Translations under genes and position numbers: made by a program
Shown: one piece after another, positions 1 through 8,526 of the stretch
Layout: each line of letters begins with the position of its first letter
How positions within the stretch are numbered: position 1 is the first letter of the stretch
The notes under the pieces: generated by a model
The model's database searches: none
Told to the model about the DNA's origin: nothing
Seen by the model: the letters and a program-made list of their open reading frames with translations, nothing else
Source: Proteobacteria bacterium UBA652
Lineage (GTDB): Bacteria; Pseudomonadota; Gammaproteobacteria; Nitrosococcales; Methylophagaceae
Direction: 5' to 3'
Assembly: GCA_002299915.1 (NCBI GenBank)
Contig: DBOG01000066.1
Coordinates: forward strand, 1 to 22,696
Length of the DNA stretch: 22,696 nt

Positions 1-57
1 AAATGCCATACCAAGAAGCAATAAACTGAGCATTGCCTTATTTAATAGTTTAATCAT
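1..57 (-). CDS. Partial secreted protein, N-terminus only
   Basis: The reverse strand reads MIKLLNKAMLSLLLLGMAF from an ATG at 57 to the left edge of the window. The string has a lysine-rich start followed by a leucine-rich hydrophobic stretch, which is the first part of a signal peptide. An AGGAA Shine-Dalgarno motif lies about 8 nt upstream of the ATG on the same strand (around 66-70). The protein is therefore probably exported, but its identity cannot be told from 19 residues. It is divergent from ftsK. Confidence 0.6.
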   Translation of the reverse strand, partial: MIKLLNKAMLSLLLLGMAF

Positions 58-213
58 AATTAAAATTCCTAAAATTTTATAAAAAATATAACAACGCTCG
101 CTTGGCCAAAAACATCTGACACACGCCAACACAACTTTTATCCTGTACGGCGGGAATAGTACCATAAATGATGCGAAGTGTACAAATGTTTAGATTGACA
201 CCTTATAAATTTT
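58..213. other. AT-rich divergent intergenic region
   Basis: This stretch separates the reverse secreted-protein gene from the forward ftsK side and should hold the promoter of the reverse gene. No convincing -35/-10 pair was found on either strand. A perfect TTGACA occurs at 195-200, but no matching -10 box stands at a 16-18 nt spacing. Confidence 0.4.
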
Positions 214-450
214 ATGGGAAGCAGGTTCTTAAACCTTACGTTCGAGGCAAAAAATACAGATCTGCCGCCGCGCGCAATCATTCCGAAGTACGAGCACAGC
301 ATACTGCCTTTTTATAAATATTACAATAGGCATGAATACCTAGCCATTGAGTACTTGTACTCACTGGCGTTTTTTTTAACTTGGCTAGTTGTGGTATTTG
401 GATTGATCGGGTTAGGAATAATGGATAGCTATGTTAAAATTAACCTTTAA
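214..450 (+). CDS. Doubtful small single-pass membrane protein (78 aa)
   Basis: An ATG-started frame of 78 codons ends 20-30 nt before ftsK. Residues about 50-70 form one hydrophobic helix (LAFFLTWLVVVFGLIGLGIM), preceded by a tyrosine- and charge-rich stretch. No Shine-Dalgarno motif is visible ahead of the ATG, and I do not recognise the family. It could be a small membrane protein co-transcribed with ftsK, a decayed fragment, or chance. The compact layout and the single clean transmembrane helix are the only arguments for it. Confidence 0.3.
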   Translation: MGSRFLNLTFEAKNTDLPPRAIIPKYEHSILPFYKYYNRHEYLAIEYLYSLAFFLTWLVVVFGLIGLGIMDSYVKINL

Positions 451-479
451 TATGCTTACAAGATAATAGGATGGGTTGG

Positions 480-2768
480 ATGGATGCGGAAATTACCTCA
501 GCAATGGCGCATAACGAACCGTCGAGCCGAATTGGTTTGCGGTTGCGTGAAGGCGCATTGATTTTAGCGGCGGCAGTGGCGCTGTATTTATTGTTGGCAT
601 TGGGCAGCTATCAGCCTACGGATTCGGCGTGGTCTACTTCTGGCACTAACCTAGAGGCGAAGAATTTGGGTGGCGTGGTTGGCGCATGGCTATCTGACGC
701 CTTATTATATGGCTTTGGCTTGACGGCTTATTTTTCACCGTTGATGGTGATTTTTAGTGGCTGGCTGTTATTTCGCTGGGGTGCGGAAGAAAGCAGCGAT
801 GGTGCGCTACATTTCTGGTTGCTAAAAGTCGCAGGTTTGCTCATGGCCGTGGGCGCGGCAAGTGGTTTGGCGACCTTGCATTTATCCCATCATGCGACGG
901 CATTGCCGCTGAATGCGGGTGGGGTAATGGGTGAATTGGTTGGCCGCGGTGCGCTGGGGATCTTTGGTGGGGTGGGGGCAACCTTATTATTGTTGGCAGG
1001 CTTGCTGACAGGCATTACTTTATTCACTGGCTTATCGTGGCTTAAGTTAATGGATAAATTGGGTGCCCGTTGTTTGGGGTTGGTGGCGGTTGGAGTGACC
1101 TGGTGGACTGCACGGAAACAGCAGGCTGGCGAGGAGGCGGTTCGTGATCAGCGGGAGGCTGCTTTTATTCAAGGCAATGCACGGTTTGAGAATCGTGAGA
1201 AGGTGCGGGTTGAACCCGTTGTGACGCCTGAAAAACGCAGTGTACGCGAGGAAGAAGAGCGACAGGTGCCTTTATTTCAGTCAGGTGATGCGCCAATGAT
1301 GCCAACCTTGTCATTATTAGATATGGCAGTCGAGAGTCAGGGCGGCTATAGCGAGGAGACTTTACAAGCCTTATCACGCTTAGTGGAAATCAAGTTGAAA
1401 GATTTTGGGGTGACCGTTGAGGTGATGGAAGTGCAGCCTGGCCCAGTGGTGACACGCTTTGAGATGATGCCAGCGGCGGGCGTGAAAGCGAGCCGAATTA
1501 CGGGGCTGGCGAAAGATTTGGCACGATCTTTATCCGTGATGAGTGTACGGGTGGTGGAGGTGATTCCGGGCAAGCCGTTTGTGGGCTTGGAAATTCCGAA
1601 TGAAGTGCGTGAGATGGTGCGGCTGCGTGAGATCCTGGGCTGCGCCGAATATGAGGCGAGTAAAGCGCCGTTGCTGGTGGCTTTAGGTAAGGATATTGCA
1701 GGCCGCCCGGTGGTGGCTGATTTAGAGAAAATGCCGCATTTATTGGTGGCGGGGACCACGGGCTCAGGTAAGTCAGTCGGCGTAAACGCGATGATTTTGA
1801 GTATCCTTTATAAGGCAACACCTGCCGAAGTACGGCTGATTATGGTTGACCCTAAAATGCTGGAGCTGTCGGTTTATGAAGGTATTCCACATTTGTTAAC
1901 GCCGGTGGTGACGGATATGAAAGAGGCTTCTAATGCCTTGCGCTGGTGTGTGGCTGAAATGGAGCGACGCTATCCTTTAATGGCGGCGTTGGGTGTGCGG
2001 AATATTGCGGGCTATAATAAAAAGGTGAATGCGGCGATTGCGGCCGGTGAGCCGATTAAGGATCCGACAAGCAAAGAGTTTTTGCCGGGCGAACCGGTGC
2101 CTACGTTAGAACCACTACCGTTGATTGTCGTGATCATAGATGAATTGGCGGATATGATGATGGTGGTGGGCAAGCAGGTAGAAGAATCGATTGCCCGCTT
2201 AGCGCAAAAAGCACGGGCATCTGGGATTCATTTGATTTTGGCGACACAGCGACCATCTGTCGATGTTATTACTGGTTTGATTAAGGCAAATATCCCCACT
2301 CGGATTTCATTCCAAGTATCCTCACGGATTGATTCACGGACGATTTTAGATCAGATGGGTGCAGAACAATTATTGGGTCAGGGGGATATGTTGTATTTAC
2401 CACCGGGCACCAGTATTCCACAGCGGATCCATGGGGCGTTTGTGGATGATCATGAAGTGCATGCGGTGGTCAATCATTTAAAAGAAAATGCCGAGCCGAA
2501 TTATTTAGATGAGATCACGGCTGATCCTGTGGAGGTGGGTGAGGTTGGTGGTGCATCGGATGGTGAATCTGATGAATTATATGATCAAGCGGTACAAATT
2601 GTGATTGAATCACGGCGGGCATCCATATCGGCTGTGCAGCGCCGGTTGAAAGTAGGCTATAACCGTGCAGCCCGCTTGATTGAAGCGATGGAAGCGGCGG
2701 GTGTCGTGAGTGGGATGCAGTCGAATGGTAGCCGTGAGGTGTTGGCGCCGGATCGTGATGGGTTTTAG
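480..2768 (+). CDS. ftsK: DNA translocase FtsK
   Basis: FtsK is the septum-anchored, ATP-driven DNA pump that clears and aligns the chromosome terminus at division and activates XerCD at dif. The protein has an N-terminal membrane domain with about four hydrophobic segments (roughly residues 25-205), a short charged linker, and a RecA-like motor. The motor carries Walker A GTTGSGKS (about 425-432) and Walker B LIVVIIDELAD (about 548-558). A C-terminal winged-helix gamma domain (about 697-762, GYNRAARLIEAMEAAG) reads KOPS. At 762 aa the linker is much shorter than in E. coli FtsK and resembles the compact SpoIIIE-size forms. The ATG at 480 is preferred over the in-frame ATG at 471, because AGG at 468-470 is correctly spaced only for 480. 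It leads the lolA-rarA group. Confidence 0.97.
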   Translation: MDAEITSAMAHNEPSSRIGLRLREGALILAAAVALYLLLALGSYQPTDSAWSTSGTNLEAKNLGGVVGAWLSDALLYGFGLTAYFSPLMVIFSGWLLFRWGAEESSDGALHFWLLKVAGLLMAVGAASGLATLHLSHHATALPLNAGGVMGELVGRGALGIFGGVGATLLLLAGLLTGITLFTGLSWLKLMDKLGARCLGLVAVGVTWWTARKQQAGEEAVRDQREAAFIQGNARFENREKVRVEPVVTPEKRSVREEEERQVPLFQSGDAPMMPTLSLLDMAVESQGGYSEETLQALSRLVEIKLKDFGVTVEVMEVQPGPVVTRFEMMPAAGVKASRITGLAKDLARSLSVMSVRVVEVIPGKPFVGLEIPNEVREMVRLREILGCAEYEASKAPLLVALGKDIAGRPVVADLEKMPHLLVAGTTGSGKSVGVNAMILSILYKATPAEVRLIMVDPKMLELSVYEGIPHLLTPVVTDMKEASNALRWCVAEMERRYPLMAALGVRNIAGYNKKVNAAIAAGEPIKDPTSKEFLPGEPVPTLEPLPLIVVIIDELADMMMVVGKQVEESIARLAQKARASGIHLILATQRPSVDVITGLIKANIPTRISFQVSSRIDSRTILDQMGAEQLLGQGDMLYLPPGTSIPQRIHGAFVDDHEVHAVVNHLKENAEPNYLDEITADPVEVGEVGGASDGESDELYDQAVQIVIESRRASISAVQRRLKVGYNRAARLIEAMEAAGVVSGMQSNGSREVLAPDRDGF

Positions 2769-2862
2769 TTCGTTTTTATGGTGGCGCTAAAAAATAGAGT
2801 AGGCAACAAATTTAGTAAGATTGTGGTCAAAGGCCTGAAAACTTTAAAATTAAAGGGTAACA

Positions 2863-3510
2863 ATGAAAGCAATAAAATATTGGATGATGGCTGTCTTAAC
2901 AAGCGTGATGCTGTCTGCAACACTGGTGGCTCAGGCCGAAGAAGTGCAGGCGGGCAGCGTCTATTTAGATGCGTTTATGGCAGAGGTGGAAACCTTTCAG
3001 GCAGGCTTTGAGCAGGTGGTATTTGATGCTAATGGGCAGGAGATGGAGACAGCATCAGGATCTGTTTTATTGGCGCGACCGGGAAAATTCCGCTGGGATT
3101 ATCTGACACCTTATCCACAGCTTATTGTGGCGGATGGCGATAAAATTTGGTTTTATGATGTTGACCTGGAGCAGGTGACGGTGAAATCACAAGCAGAAAC
3201 GTTATTGGACACACCCGCTAGCTTATTATCAGGTGACGCGATGCCATCAGATAAATATACGATTACCGATATACCATCGGAAGATGATTTTTCATGGGTG
3301 CAACTGACGCCCAAAGATGAAGAAGCGGGATTTCAAACCGTGATGCTGGTGTTTGGCACTGAGGGTTTACATCAGATGGTGATGAAAGATAATTTTGACC
3401 AAACCACCAAGATCACGTTTTTAGAGACAGTAGAAAACAGCGAATTAGTGAAAGATGCTTTTGCGTTTACACCGCCAGAGGGTGTGGACGTGGTCGGTGA
3501 CATTAATTAG
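2863..3510 (+). CDS. lolA: Outer-membrane lipoprotein carrier protein LolA
   Basis: LolA is the periplasmic chaperone that accepts lipoproteins released by LolCDE at the inner membrane and hands them to LolB. The 215-aa product begins with a signal peptide (MKAIKYWMMAVL..., probable cleavage after VAQA near residue 25). The family core follows: an FQAGFEQ strand, then GSVLLARPGKFRWDY and PYPQLIVADGDKIWFYD, which is the typical LolA beta-sheet sequence containing the conserved arginine. Length fits the family. It lies 94 bp after ftsK, and an AGGG motif sits ahead of the ATG. The ftsK-lolA-rarA order is standard in gammaproteobacteria. Its stop TAG shares its last G with the GTG start of rarA. 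Confidence 0.95.
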   Translation: MKAIKYWMMAVLTSVMLSATLVAQAEEVQAGSVYLDAFMAEVETFQAGFEQVVFDANGQEMETASGSVLLARPGKFRWDYLTPYPQLIVADGDKIWFYDVDLEQVTVKSQAETLLDTPASLLSGDAMPSDKYTITDIPSEDDFSWVQLTPKDEEAGFQTVMLVFGTEGLHQMVMKDNFDQTTKITFLETVENSELVKDAFAFTPPEGVDVVGDIN

Positions 3511-4835
3511 TGAGTTTATTTGATGTTGCCCCTGATCTGACAGGCCGACCATTAGCCGATAGGATGCGGCCAACGCAGTTGGAAGGCTATATTGGACAGC
3601 AGCATTTATTGGGTGCAGGTAAACCCCTGCGGCAAGCGATTGAATCAGGCCAGCCACATTCGATGATTTTCTGGGGGCCGCCAGGCACGGGGAAAACAAC
3701 CTTGGCGAGGCTGATTGCCAATTATTGTGATGCAGAATTTATCAGTATTTCAGCGGTATTGGCGGGCGTAAAAGAAGTACGCTCGGCGGTGGCGCAAGCG
3801 CAAGAATCCCAGCAGATGCATGGTCGGCGGACGATGTTATTTGTTGATGAAGTACACCGTTTTAATAAATCTCAGCAAGATGCGTTTTTGCCTTATGTGG
3901 AAGATGGCACCTTTACCTTCATTGGCGCGACCACTGAAAACCCTTCATTTGAATTAAACAACGCGCTTTTGTCTCGGGCGCGGGTGTATGTGTTGAAATC
4001 CTTGGAAGCGGCAGATTTACGGGAGATTGTTGATCGCGCGATGGCGGATGACGATCTGGGAGTGGGCGCACGAGGAGTTAGTCTGGCGGATGAGTTACGC
4101 GACGAATTAGCACAAGCAGCGGATGGTGATGGTCGGCGGGTGTTGAATTTATTAGAGATTGCGATTGATTTGGCAGATAGCCAAGGCGAAAAATCGGTTA
4201 GTGAAACCGCGTTAACAGAAGTATTAAGCGGTACGCTTCGGCGCTTTGATAAAGGTGGCGAGGCATTTTATGATCAAATTTCGGCTTTGCATAAATCAGT
4301 GCGTGGCTCGTCTCCTGATGGGGCGCTATATTGGCTGTGTCGGATGTTAGATGGCGGCGTGGATCCCAGTTATTTGATGCGGCGGATTGTGCGGATGGCA
4401 TCGGAGGATATTGGTAATGCTGATCCGCGAGGTTTGCGAATAGCTTTGGATGCTTGGGAAAGCTATGAGCGGTTGGGTCAAGCGGAGGGGGAATTGGCGA
4501 TTGCGCAGGCAGTGGTGTATTTAGCCTGTGCGCCGAAAAGTAATGCGGTTTATATGGCGTATAACACGGCGATGGCGGCGGTGCGCTCGCAAGGTTCAGC
4601 AGAAGTGCCATTACATTTACGCAATGCACCCACCAAGTTGATGCAAGAATTGGAGTATGGTAAAGAGTATCAATATGCGCATAATGCACCGGATGCCTAC
4701 CCTGCGGGCGAAGTGTATTTCCCTGATAATATGCCACCAGAGCAGTATTACGAACCCGTGCCACGCGGCTTAGAAATTCAGATTGCTGAGAAACTGACAC
4801 GATTGCGAGCTTTGGATAAGGCGGCGAAGAAGTAG
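3510..4835 (+). CDS. rarA: Replication-associated recombination protein RarA (MgsA)
   Basis: RarA is a clamp-loader-like AAA+ ATPase acting at stalled replication forks. The 441-aa protein matches the family length. Visible motifs are Walker A GPPGTGKT (56-63), Walker B MLFVDEVHRF (about 109-118) and sensor-1 GATTENPSFELN (139-150). The C-terminal tetramerisation part contains DGALYWLCRMLDGG and the MRRIVRMASEDIGNADP stretch typical of MgsA/WHIP. The start is GTG at 3510, overlapping the lolA stop codon by one base (TAGTG), so translation is probably coupled to lolA. No Shine-Dalgarno motif is obvious, which agrees with coupling. A long antisense open frame over its 3' half is a shadow. Confidence 0.96.
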   Translation: MSLFDVAPDLTGRPLADRMRPTQLEGYIGQQHLLGAGKPLRQAIESGQPHSMIFWGPPGTGKTTLARLIANYCDAEFISISAVLAGVKEVRSAVAQAQESQQMHGRRTMLFVDEVHRFNKSQQDAFLPYVEDGTFTFIGATTENPSFELNNALLSRARVYVLKSLEAADLREIVDRAMADDDLGVGARGVSLADELRDELAQAADGDGRRVLNLLEIAIDLADSQGEKSVSETALTEVLSGTLRRFDKGGEAFYDQISALHKSVRGSSPDGALYWLCRMLDGGVDPSYLMRRIVRMASEDIGNADPRGLRIALDAWESYERLGQAEGELAIAQAVVYLACAPKSNAVYMAYNTAMAAVRSQGSAEVPLHLRNAPTKLMQELEYGKEYQYAHNAPDAYPAGEVYFPDNMPPEQYYEPVPRGLEIQIAEKLTRLRALDKAAKK

Positions 4836-4879
4836 CCATTATTGGGATCAGCATCAGTCCGTAGTCTTTGTTACAATCA

Positions 4880-4897
4880 ACGGTTATTTTTAACCGT
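4880..4897 (+). promoter_or_regulatory. Short perfect hairpin/palindrome upstream of serC
   Basis: ACGGTTA (4880-4886) and TAACCGT (4891-4897) are perfect inverted repeats around a TTTT loop. They lie between rarA and serC, 24 nt before the serC ATG. A TACAAT hexamer (4872-4877) just upstream resembles a -10 box, but no good -35 is at the right distance. It could be an operator at a serC promoter or an mRNA hairpin. It has no trailing U tract, so it is a poor terminator. Confidence 0.3.
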
Positions 4898-4920
4898 CAC
4901 ACCATAAGGAATTCAACAAA

Positions 4921-6003
4921 ATGTCACGCGTATTCAATTTTAGCGCCGGCCCTGGCGCACTCCCCGAGGCCGTTTTAAAACAAGCCCAAGCAGACCTAAT
5001 GGATTGGCAAGGTTCGGGTGTGAGTGTGATGGAAATGAGCCATCGTGGTAAAGCGTTTATGTCGATTGCGGCGGAAGCGGAAGCGGATTTACGTGAGCTG
5101 ATGGTCATTCCTGATAATTATAAAGTGCTGTTTTTGCAAGGCGGCGCGACCACCCAATTTGCTGCGATTCCAATGAATTTATTGCGCGGCAAAAAGCAGG
5201 CTGATTATTTCAACACGGGGCAATGGTCTAAAAAGGCGATTAAAGAAGCCAAGCAGTATTGCGATGTGAATATCGTTGCCTGTTCGGAAGCGGATAATTT
5301 TTCAACGATTCCGCCAGTCTCAGAATGGAAACTGAATCCTGATGCGGCCTATGTGCATTACACAGCAAATGAAACGATTGGCGGTGTGGAATTTGATCAT
5401 ATCCCCGATACAGGCGATGTGCCCTTAGTGGTTGATTTATCGTCTACCATTTTATCGCGGCCGATTGATGTGTCTAAATTTGCGTTGATTTATGGTGGCG
5501 CACAGAAAAATATTGGCCCTGCGGGATTGGCGATTGTGATTGTGCGGGAGGATTTGCTGGGCGATGTGATCGACGGCACGCCGGGCATGCTGAACTATCA
5601 GGTGCAAGCGGATAGTGATTCGATGTTTAATACCCCGCCGACTTTTTCTTGGTATATGGCAGGCTTAGTATTCAAATGGGTGAAGGCCCAAGGCGGCTTG
5701 GCGGCGATGGCTGAAATCAATCAGCGTAAAGCGGCAAAACTGTATGCTGCGATTGAGGCGTCAGGTTTTTATAAGAACCCAGTAGCGTTGGCGTATCGCT
5801 CATGGATGAATGTGCCGTTTACTTTGCCATCAGAAGATTTAGACAAAGCTTTTTTGGCGGGTGCGGCAGAAGCAAAATTGGATAGTTTAAAAGGCCACCG
5901 CTCAGTGGGCGGGATGCGGGCGAGTATTTATAATGCGGTGCCAGAATCTGCGGTCGATGCGTTAATTTCTTACATGAACCAATTTGCGCAAGCGAATAAA
6001 TAA
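4921..6003 (+). CDS. serC: Phosphoserine aminotransferase SerC
   Basis: SerC is the PLP-dependent enzyme that converts 3-phosphohydroxypyruvate and glutamate to phosphoserine, and it also acts in pyridoxal phosphate synthesis. The 360-aa protein begins with the family motif FNFSAGPGALP and continues with SGVSVMEMSHRGK. The PLP lysine is K196 in YGGAQKNIGPAG, and D172 (VVDLSS) should bind the pyridine nitrogen. HRSVGGMRASIYNAV near the C-terminus is the expected substrate-binding arginine region. Length agrees with E. coli SerC. A good ribosome site (AAGGAA) precedes the ATG. The next gene, serA, begins 13 nt downstream, so two consecutive serine-pathway enzymes are co-transcribed. Confidence 0.97.
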   Translation: MSRVFNFSAGPGALPEAVLKQAQADLMDWQGSGVSVMEMSHRGKAFMSIAAEAEADLRELMVIPDNYKVLFLQGGATTQFAAIPMNLLRGKKQADYFNTGQWSKKAIKEAKQYCDVNIVACSEADNFSTIPPVSEWKLNPDAAYVHYTANETIGGVEFDHIPDTGDVPLVVDLSSTILSRPIDVSKFALIYGGAQKNIGPAGLAIVIVREDLLGDVIDGTPGMLNYQVQADSDSMFNTPPTFSWYMAGLVFKWVKAQGGLAAMAEINQRKAAKLYAAIEASGFYKNPVALAYRSWMNVPFTLPSEDLDKAFLAGAAEAKLDSLKGHRSVGGMRASIYNAVPESAVDALISYMNQFAQANK

Positions 6004-6016
6004 GGGCGGTTTTGCG

Positions 6017-7186
6017 ATGTTTAAAATCTCAACCTTAAATAATATTTCAGTGACGGGCTTAGATCGCTTACCGCGTGATCACTATGAAATTGCCTCAGAA
6101 TTACCCAACCCGGATGCGGTGCTACTGCGCTCTTATAAAATGCATGATTGGGATATTCCCACCACGCTTAAAGCAATTGGTCGTGCCGGTGCTGGGGTGA
6201 ATAATATTCCGCTGGATAAAATGAGCGAAAAAGGGATCCCAGTGTTTAATGCGCCAGGTGCCAATGCCAATGCAGTGAAAGAGTTAGTATTAACGGGCAT
6301 GTTATTGAGCGCAAGGAACATCTGTGCGGGCTGGGAATTTGCCCGTAATTTGCAAGGGGATGATGCAGAAATCACCAAACAAGTTGAAGCAGGCAAAAGT
6401 GGTTTTTCAGGGTTTGAATTACCAGGCCGTACTTTAGGCGTAGTCGGCTTAGGTGCGATTGGGATCAAAATTGCCAATACCGCGATTGCCTTAGGGATGA
6501 AAGTGATTGGCTTTGATCCAAAAATCACAGTGGGCAGCGCATGGAAGTTATCGCATCAAGTTGAGCAAGCCAGCAGCGTTGATGATTTATTGAGTAATAG
6601 CGATTTTATTACTTTTCATGTGCCCTTAGTGGATGGTACTAAAGATATGGTTAACGCAATACGTTTAGCCAATATGCGTGATAACGTCACAATTCTTAAC
6701 TTTTCGCGTGAGGGTATCGTGAATGATGAAGCGATGGCGGCGGCATTAGAAAGCGGCAAAGCGCATGCGTATGTATGTGATTTTCCGAGTAACTTACTTA
6801 AAAACCATCCTAAAGTGATTACCTTACCGCATCTTGGTGCATCCACCGTTGAAGCAGAAGATAATTGTGCGATTATGGTGGCAGAGCAAGTCAAAGATTA
6901 TCTAGAAAATGGCAATATCACCCATTCAGTCAACTTTCCTAAAATTAGAATGAAGCGGGAAGCAGGACAATCTCGTTTAACCGTTGCCCATAACAATATC
7001 CCCACCATTTTAAGCCAAATCACCAATGCTTTTGCCGATGCACAAATTAATATTAACGATATGCTCAATAAATCACGCGATGATGTGGCGTATACCATTC
7101 TGGATACGGATGAAGCCTTAGCAGAAGGTCTTGTTTCAACGGTTGAGCAGATTGAAGGGGTGTTGAAAGTGCGGGCTTTAAGCTAA
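6017..7186 (+). CDS. serA: D-3-phosphoglycerate dehydrogenase with ACT domain
   Basis: This enzyme oxidises 3-phosphoglycerate to 3-phosphohydroxypyruvate, the substrate of the SerC encoded just upstream. From the ATG at 6017 it is 389 aa. It has a substrate domain with GRAGAGVNNIP, a Rossmann fold with GLGAIG (144-149), catalytic R231 in NFSREG and H272 in PHLGAST. A C-terminal ACT domain (about 318-389) probably senses serine. It belongs to the roughly 390-residue class rather than the E. coli-size class. The usual catalytic Glu position appears as Asp (YVCDFPS, D255). An ATG at 5984 is in frame but lies inside serC. The ATG at 6017 has GGGCGG at 6004-6009 and is preferred. Confidence 0.94.
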   Translation: MFKISTLNNISVTGLDRLPRDHYEIASELPNPDAVLLRSYKMHDWDIPTTLKAIGRAGAGVNNIPLDKMSEKGIPVFNAPGANANAVKELVLTGMLLSARNICAGWEFARNLQGDDAEITKQVEAGKSGFSGFELPGRTLGVVGLGAIGIKIANTAIALGMKVIGFDPKITVGSAWKLSHQVEQASSVDDLLSNSDFITFHVPLVDGTKDMVNAIRLANMRDNVTILNFSREGIVNDEAMAAALESGKAHAYVCDFPSNLLKNHPKVITLPHLGASTVEAEDNCAIMVAEQVKDYLENGNITHSVNFPKIRMKREAGQSRLTVAHNNIPTILSQITNAFADAQININDMLNKSRDDVAYTILDTDEALAEGLVSTVEQIEGVLKVRALS

Positions 7187-7206
7187 GACGGTTAACAGGT
7201 TATATA

Positions 7207-7244
7207 GAAAACCCCCATCCTTGATTTATCGGGCTTGGGTTTTC
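7207..7244. terminator. Bidirectional terminator between serA and the TAXI gene
   Basis: GAAAACCC (7207-7214) and GGGTTTTC (7237-7244) form a perfect 8-bp inverted repeat in the gap between two convergent genes. Each strand ends in a short T run within the arm. The 22-nt interior can add a few further pairs. Position between convergent genes supports termination in both directions, although the loop is long for a strong intrinsic terminator. Confidence 0.6.
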
Positions 7245-7260
7245 ACGTTAGGTACGTAAT

Positions 7261-8517
7261 TTAAGCTTGACGATGGTTTAAAGATTCATTAACTTCGTCG
7301 CGCGCCATGGTCCAAATAAAAGAGAATAAGTCAAAATCTTCAGCCAATATTTTGTCATTATTTCGGTCATGTGTTGCCTGAATTAAAATATCATTCACTT
7401 CTCGCGCCATGGTTTCTAATGTTTCTTTATCATTCTCATCTTCAGCCTTCTTAATATAGTCTAGCAAGGTGTTGTTATATTCTTTAATGAGTTTTTGTTG
7501 TGATTTTTTTCTAAGCTGGAGTAGGCCAGAGAAAGGAACCGCAAGGAGGGTGAGCAATAATGCAAGCATTTCTGCATTTTCTTGTAAAAATGTAGGCGTT
7601 TCGCGATCGTAGAACTGCACTGCACCATCATGCAGTGGGATCGCAGTGCCTTTTGTTCTATCTGGTTGGGAGATAAAACCAGCAAGTTTGATTCGTTCCT
7701 GTAATTCTTGGCGATTCTCGAATAGGATTTCGGTCACTTGGCGAACAATTTCATTATCAGTGGAATTTCTGGCGATCAATAAACGGTTAGAAGCCAGCGT
7801 TGGGATGGCAGTATCAGGAATGGCGGGGTGGCCAGAGTAGGCCCCTTTAGGAATAGATTGTGCATGTAGCGCCGGTTCAGTTAAGCGAATGGCTTTTGCT
7901 TGGGTAATCGGTAAAGCGCGGATCGGGGTTTGTTTATTAAGTACTTTGATGGAATCTGAGCCAGGTGGTGCAATACGGAAAACGGCATCCACCTCTCCTG
8001 CCAAAAAGGCAACATCGGCTGCTGCTTTTGACATTGATATTGCAGTGACGTCTTTTTCTAAAATGCCATAGTGGTGCATCAAAGACCAAAAAGATTTATA
8101 CTGGCCGCTGGTTGATTTAGCGATCGCAATTTTCTTACCAATTATCCCTGAAATATCTTGAATATCTGAATCTTGACGGACAAATATTTGAAATAAATCA
8201 TAATACAGAATGCTCACTAATTGGGCTTTATTGGTGGCCTCTGTATCCGCTTGTACCATCGCAAAATCGACATCATCGCTATCCAGTAGGCTCATGCTTT
8301 CCACGGAACCTGCAGTTGAACGTATCTTGATTTGTGTTTTTGGGTAGATATTATGTACCACCTCGGCAATTGCCTCAGCCATTTTAAAACTATCACCACT
8401 ACCACTCGCAGCCATGGTGATTTGCGTGATTTGTTTATGATCGCTATAAATAAACCAAGCTTGGATAATGGCGGCAAGCAGCGCTAACGTCAGCAGTATT
8501 TTATGTATGAGTTTCAT
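7261..8517 (-). CDS. TAXI-family solute-binding protein with C-terminal membrane anchor
   Basis: This is a TRAP-type TAXI solute receptor, a family that binds small organic acids or amino acids in the periplasm. Residues about 5-25 are an uncleaved-looking signal anchor. The TAXI core follows, with MAASGSGDSFKMAEAI, RSTAGSVESMSLL, VDFAMVQADT and a second lobe starting IIGKKIAIAKSTSGQYKSFW. Unlike ordinary soluble receptors, a second hydrophobic helix (about 317-334) is followed by a charged, helical tail to residue 418, which would lie in the cytoplasm. No TRAP permease gene is in the window. The gene starts 9 bp after yaeQ stops and is probably co-transcribed with it. The ligand is unknown. 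A tethered sensor or a receptor working with a distant permease are both possible. Confidence 0.85.
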   Translation of the reverse strand: MKLIHKILLTLALLAAIIQAWFIYSDHKQITQITMAASGSGDSFKMAEAIAEVVHNIYPKTQIKIRSTAGSVESMSLLDSDDVDFAMVQADTEATNKAQLVSILYYDLFQIFVRQDSDIQDISGIIGKKIAIAKSTSGQYKSFWSLMHHYGILEKDVTAISMSKAAADVAFLAGEVDAVFRIAPPGSDSIKVLNKQTPIRALPITQAKAIRLTEPALHAQSIPKGAYSGHPAIPDTAIPTLASNRLLIARNSTDNEIVRQVTEILFENRQELQERIKLAGFISQPDRTKGTAIPLHDGAVQFYDRETPTFLQENAEMLALLLTLLAVPFSGLLQLRKKSQQKLIKEYNNTLLDYIKKAEDENDKETLETMAREVNDILIQATHDRNNDKILAEDFDLFSFIWTMARDEVNESLNHRQA

Positions 8518-8526
8518 ATGTTCTCA

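Noticed and set aside
195..200. Perfect TTGACA as an ftsK-side promoter
   Set aside because: No -10 hexamer at a 16-18 nt spacing; TATAAA at 204-209 is far too close.
2778..3011. 77-codon forward frame between ftsK and lolA
   Set aside because: Its second half overlaps lolA in another frame. lolA has a signal peptide, a ribosome site and a clear family match.
4198..4854. 218-codon open frame on the reverse strand
   Set aside because: It lies antisense to the 3' half of rarA, is rich in Pro/His/Ser shadow composition, has no domain, and no ribosome site was seen.
5984..6016. Upstream ATG start of serA
   Set aside because: It lies within the end of serC and adds 11 residues not expected in the family. 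The ATG at 6017 has its own ribosome site.
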